Position numbers and translations under genes: made by a program. Shown piece after piece: positions 61,290-64,000 of a stretch of DNA of 64,000 nucleotides (the stretch's first letter is position 1; the number at the start of each line of letters is the position of its first letter). Source of the DNA: Perognathus longimembris pacificus (taxonomy: Eukaryota; Chordata; Mammalia; Rodentia; Heteromyidae); assembly GCF_023159225.1 (NCBI RefSeq), contig NC_063161.1, forward strand, positions 119,946,958 through 120,010,957. Reading direction: 5' to 3'. The notes under the pieces are model-generated. The model worked only from the letters and a program-made list of their open reading frames with translations, had not been told where the DNA came from and ran no database searches.

Positions 61290-61676
61290 TTCTTTTTAGT
61301 TAAATGTTTTCCACTTGGAACAACAGCTTTTAACATAACCACTTAAAATATTGCTTTACTCCAGAGATCTGATTTTGATACATAAAGACTCTTCATTTGA
61401 TTTTATTTTTAAATATTACATTTAAATGTTTGTGGCTTTGATACCTAAGCAATAAATGAATTCAATGTTAAAAAAGAAAGAAAAAAGGCAGAACGCTGGG
61501 GAGATTCAGTAGATTACCACAGTTCAGATATATGACCGTTTCATCCTAAACAAAGGGCCCTCTGAATTCTTAAAAAGTCGAAGTTGATTAGATCTAAAGT
61601 GCAGGCTTCTCTTTATAGATGAAATCAGAGATATTTATCGTAATCTATGTTAAGCGTAGATATTGTACTTAAATAT
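61290..61676. other. AT-rich sequence, nothing recognised
   Basis: No gene or nameable repeat. It forms the left flank of the GC-rich tandem block. Confidence 0.4.
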
Positions 61677-61679
61677 ATA

Positions 61680-62790
61680 GGCCGGGAGTCCAGCCCAATG
61701 GTCCACTAGCGCCAACAGGTGAAACAAAGGAGTGGACAGACCTGTGAGGATGGACCCGAGCGAGAAAACACGTTCCTGACAGTATGGGTGGACAGACTTT
61801 CCACAGCCCATTGCGGCAGGGCAGAGAATTTCCTCTGAGCTGTGTTAGGAATCTAGCATGGGCCGAACCACGCATGACGGGCTCTTGCGTGGGCTGGCCC
61901 ACGGGTGTCGGGGATCTCACGTGGATCCTGGGCTGAGGCTCCGTGGAGTTTGACCCCTGAGGTGGGTTAAGGCTCAACCCCGGAAGTGGGCTGAGGTATC
62001 AAGGCGTCGGACCCAGGAAGTTGGTTGAGGCTCAACCCCGTAACTGGGCTGAGGCTCCGAGATGTCTCGAACCCGGAAGTGGGTCTCACGGGGGCTGGCC
62101 CACGCGTGTCAGGGATCTCGCGTGGGATGGCCCACACGTGCAGGGATCTCATGCGTAGGTTGGCCCACGTGTGACGGGTTCTCACGTGAGTTAGACCAGA
62201 GGAAACTATCCTCTAAATGAGCTTGTCTGTCCTGGGCTGAGGCTCTGAGGAGTCGACCCCGCAAGTGGGTTAGGGTTCAACCCCGGAAGTGGGCTGAGGC
62301 TTCAAGGCATCTTGACCCAGGAAGTTGGTTGAGGCTCAACCCCGGAACGGGGCTTAGGCTCCTAGGCATCTTGACCCCGGAAGTTGGTCTTGTGTGGGTT
62401 GGCCCACGTGTGTCGAGGATTTTGTATGGGTTCCCCACGTGTGACAGGGTCTCATGTGGATTAGACCACGCGTGACAGGTTCTCATGTGGGATGGCCCAC
62501 GCCTGTGTGGATTGGCCTACGCGTGACGGGTTCTCACATGGATTAGCCCAGAAGAAACTATCCTCTAAACGAACTTTTCTGTCCTGGGCGGAGGCTCCAG
62601 GGAGTCTTGACCTCGAAAGTGGATTAAGGGTCAAACCCGGAAGTGGGTTGGAGCTTCGAGGCGTCTTGGCCCAGGAAGTTGGTTGAGGCTCAACCCTGGA
62701 ACTGGGCTGAGGCTCTCAGGCAACTGGACCCTGGAAGTGGGCCGAGTTTCTGAGGAGTCTGAACCCCCGGAAGTGGGCCGAGGCTAACAT
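61680..62790 (+). repeat. CpG-rich degenerate tandem-repeat block (satellite or minisatellite type)
   Basis: A sharply bounded GC-rich block in AT-rich flanks, built from two alternating motifs: a ggaagtgggctgaggct / gttggttgaggctcaacccc type, and a tggcccacgcgtg / gggatctcacgtg type. A longer unit recurs: cctgggctgaggctc-like starts lie at 61927, 62231 and 62583 (spacing 304 and 352 bp), and gaaactatcctctaaa lies at about 62202 and 62553. CACGTG occurs at 61918, 62135, 62166, 62183, 62405 and 62436. Minus-strand frames at 61967-62185 and 62277-62486 resemble each other because of the repeat, with no domain recognised. I know no named family for it. Confidence 0.85.
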
Positions 62791-62794
62791 ATAA

Positions 62795-63805
62795 GCATAT
62801 AATCAGATAGTGTATTTAGAGTTAAAGAAGCTGTTTCGAGAATGGAATGCACAGGTTTAATGTTATTTTAAATGGAATCAATTTCCAAGTTACACTGATA
62901 GGCATAGCAAATGTGCATAATTCTGTCTGTTCATTGTAGTAATTAGGCATCAAAGGTATGCAACATACATAATTGGATGTAATTGTTTTATTTTTATATA
63001 ACTGAACATATTTTAACTTTTTTTTCCTGTCATGTGGCTGACTTTCTGTGGGACTTACCCTGAGACCACCATCACAGAAGACAGACCCCAAACTACTAGC
63101 CTATGAATACACAGCACTCCCTTCTGCCTGCTTCTAAATGTTTAGATCTCCCTGGTTCTCCTTAGTTAAAACAGTTATTTGGAGCTTTATCATATCAGAG
63201 GATAAATATGGGAAAAGGAAATCCAATACACTGACTTGCTGAGAACTAGAGAAAAATGTGCAAAGAGAATTGTTGAAATGTTCAGGGAAGGAGGGAGATG
63301 CTGGAAGAAGAGTGTCATTGTGATCCGTTTTTTGAACACCTCAGACAAGACTTGTAGGTTACTTCCACTGTTGGACATCCAATCAGGACCTTGCCCTGCT
63401 ACTTTGAAATGTATATTGATTGCTGATTTTTCCTTTTAAATCCATAATACAGCTCTAAGACAGGGCCTCATGGGTCATAGATATCCATTGTTCTAGTGGT
63501 GATCACCATCCAACACTGATCTAAATATCTTTTAAAGGACTCCACTCTCACTCCCCAATGGATTAGATGCTATATTTTCTAATATTCAGGTGATTTCCTT
63601 TGTTTACTACACAATTCCTCTCTTTCTTTCAAGTGAAGATTTTCTTTGTTCACATATATGCAAAGTTTATCACACCTACTTATAATAACAATTATAAATA
63701 ATTTTGTAACTACAGATAATATATCTTTTAGGTTCAGCTTATGAATTTTGTTATTCTGTTAGAACATTAGAAATTGGATCTCAAGAGAAAAATGGATCAC
63801 GTATT
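62795..63805. other. AT-rich sequence, nothing recognised
   Basis: No gene or nameable repeat. An 89-codon minus-strand frame at 62822-63091 has no recognisable domain. Confidence 0.4.
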
Positions 63806-63809
63806 CTTT

Positions 63810-64000
63810 TTTTCTGCTGGTCCTAGGGCTTGAACTCTGGGCATGTACACTTTCCCTGAGCCTCTTTGTGCTCAAGGCTAGTGTTCTACAACTTGAGCCA
63901 CACTGCTACTTTTGGCTTTTTCTGAGTAGTTTATTGGAGATAAGAGACTCACGACTTCCTGCCCAGACTGGCTTTGAATGTGATACTTAGATCTCAGCCT
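63810..64000 (-). mobile_element. B1-Geo dimeric SINE, cut by the window end
   Basis: ctgctggtcctagggcttg, gtgctcaaggctagtgttc, agtttattggagataagagac, then the start of the B1-like half (agatctcagcct), which continues beyond the window. Confidence 0.85.

Noticed and set aside
61967..62486. Two similar minus-strand frames (72 and 69 codons) as a protein repeat family
   Set aside because: Their likeness follows from the DNA tandem repeat; frames are interrupted between units and no domain is seen.

Overview
This is a mammalian nuclear window that looks like intergenic or deep intronic DNA. It holds no recognisable intact host gene, no convincing exon and no RNA gene. The SINEs point to a rodent, most likely of the superfamily Geomyoidea (kangaroo rats, pocket mice, pocket gophers). 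About twenty full or partial copies carry a right-hand monomer that I equate with the Geo monomer of the IDL-Geo SINE, which is described as restricted to that group. It is joined either to an ID-like (tRNA-Ala-derived) left monomer or to a B1-like (7SL-derived) left monomer. The order Rodentia is near certain; the superfamily is inferred from remembered family descriptions and was not searched.

The one gene-derived locus is at 12.3-14.2 kb, minus strand. It is a full-length intronless retrocopy of AP2M1, the mu subunit of the AP-2 clathrin adaptor. Its 435-codon frame has no indels, but codons 20 and 42 are TAG. It keeps both UTRs, a polyadenylation signal, a short A tail and a perfect 12-bp target-site duplication.

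Layout: 0-8.3 kb has a nested SINE cluster, a MaLR LTR and two stacked truncated L1 3' ends. 8.3-12 kb is unique sequence. 12-15 kb has the AP2M1 retrocopy, a long (TA)n, a (CA)n and a local direct repeat. 16-26 kb has old MaLR LTRs, MIR and L1M remnants, and B1-Geo SINEs. 26-36 kb is mostly unique, with a SINE nested in a B1. 36-43 kb has pyrimidine and purine tracts, a 77-bp inverted duplication, truncated L1s and a nested SINE pair. 45-52 kb has MIRs and the two longest L1 pieces, one with an inverted 5' segment. 52-61 kb is sparse, with old LTR and L1 remnants. 61.7-62.8 kb is a CpG-rich block of degenerate tandem repeats rich in CACGTG, the most unusual segment here. The window ends inside another B1-Geo SINE.

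The elements do not form a pathway. The common thread is L1-type retroposition: L1 copies, SINEs and the AP2M1 retrocopy carry A tails, and many show clear target-site duplications. I found no evidence for a novel protein-coding system. The best leads are the 61.7-62.8 kb repeat block and the inverted duplication at 39.8/41.0 kb. All repeat names come from pattern recognition without a database search, and boundaries are usually good to about 5-20 bp.
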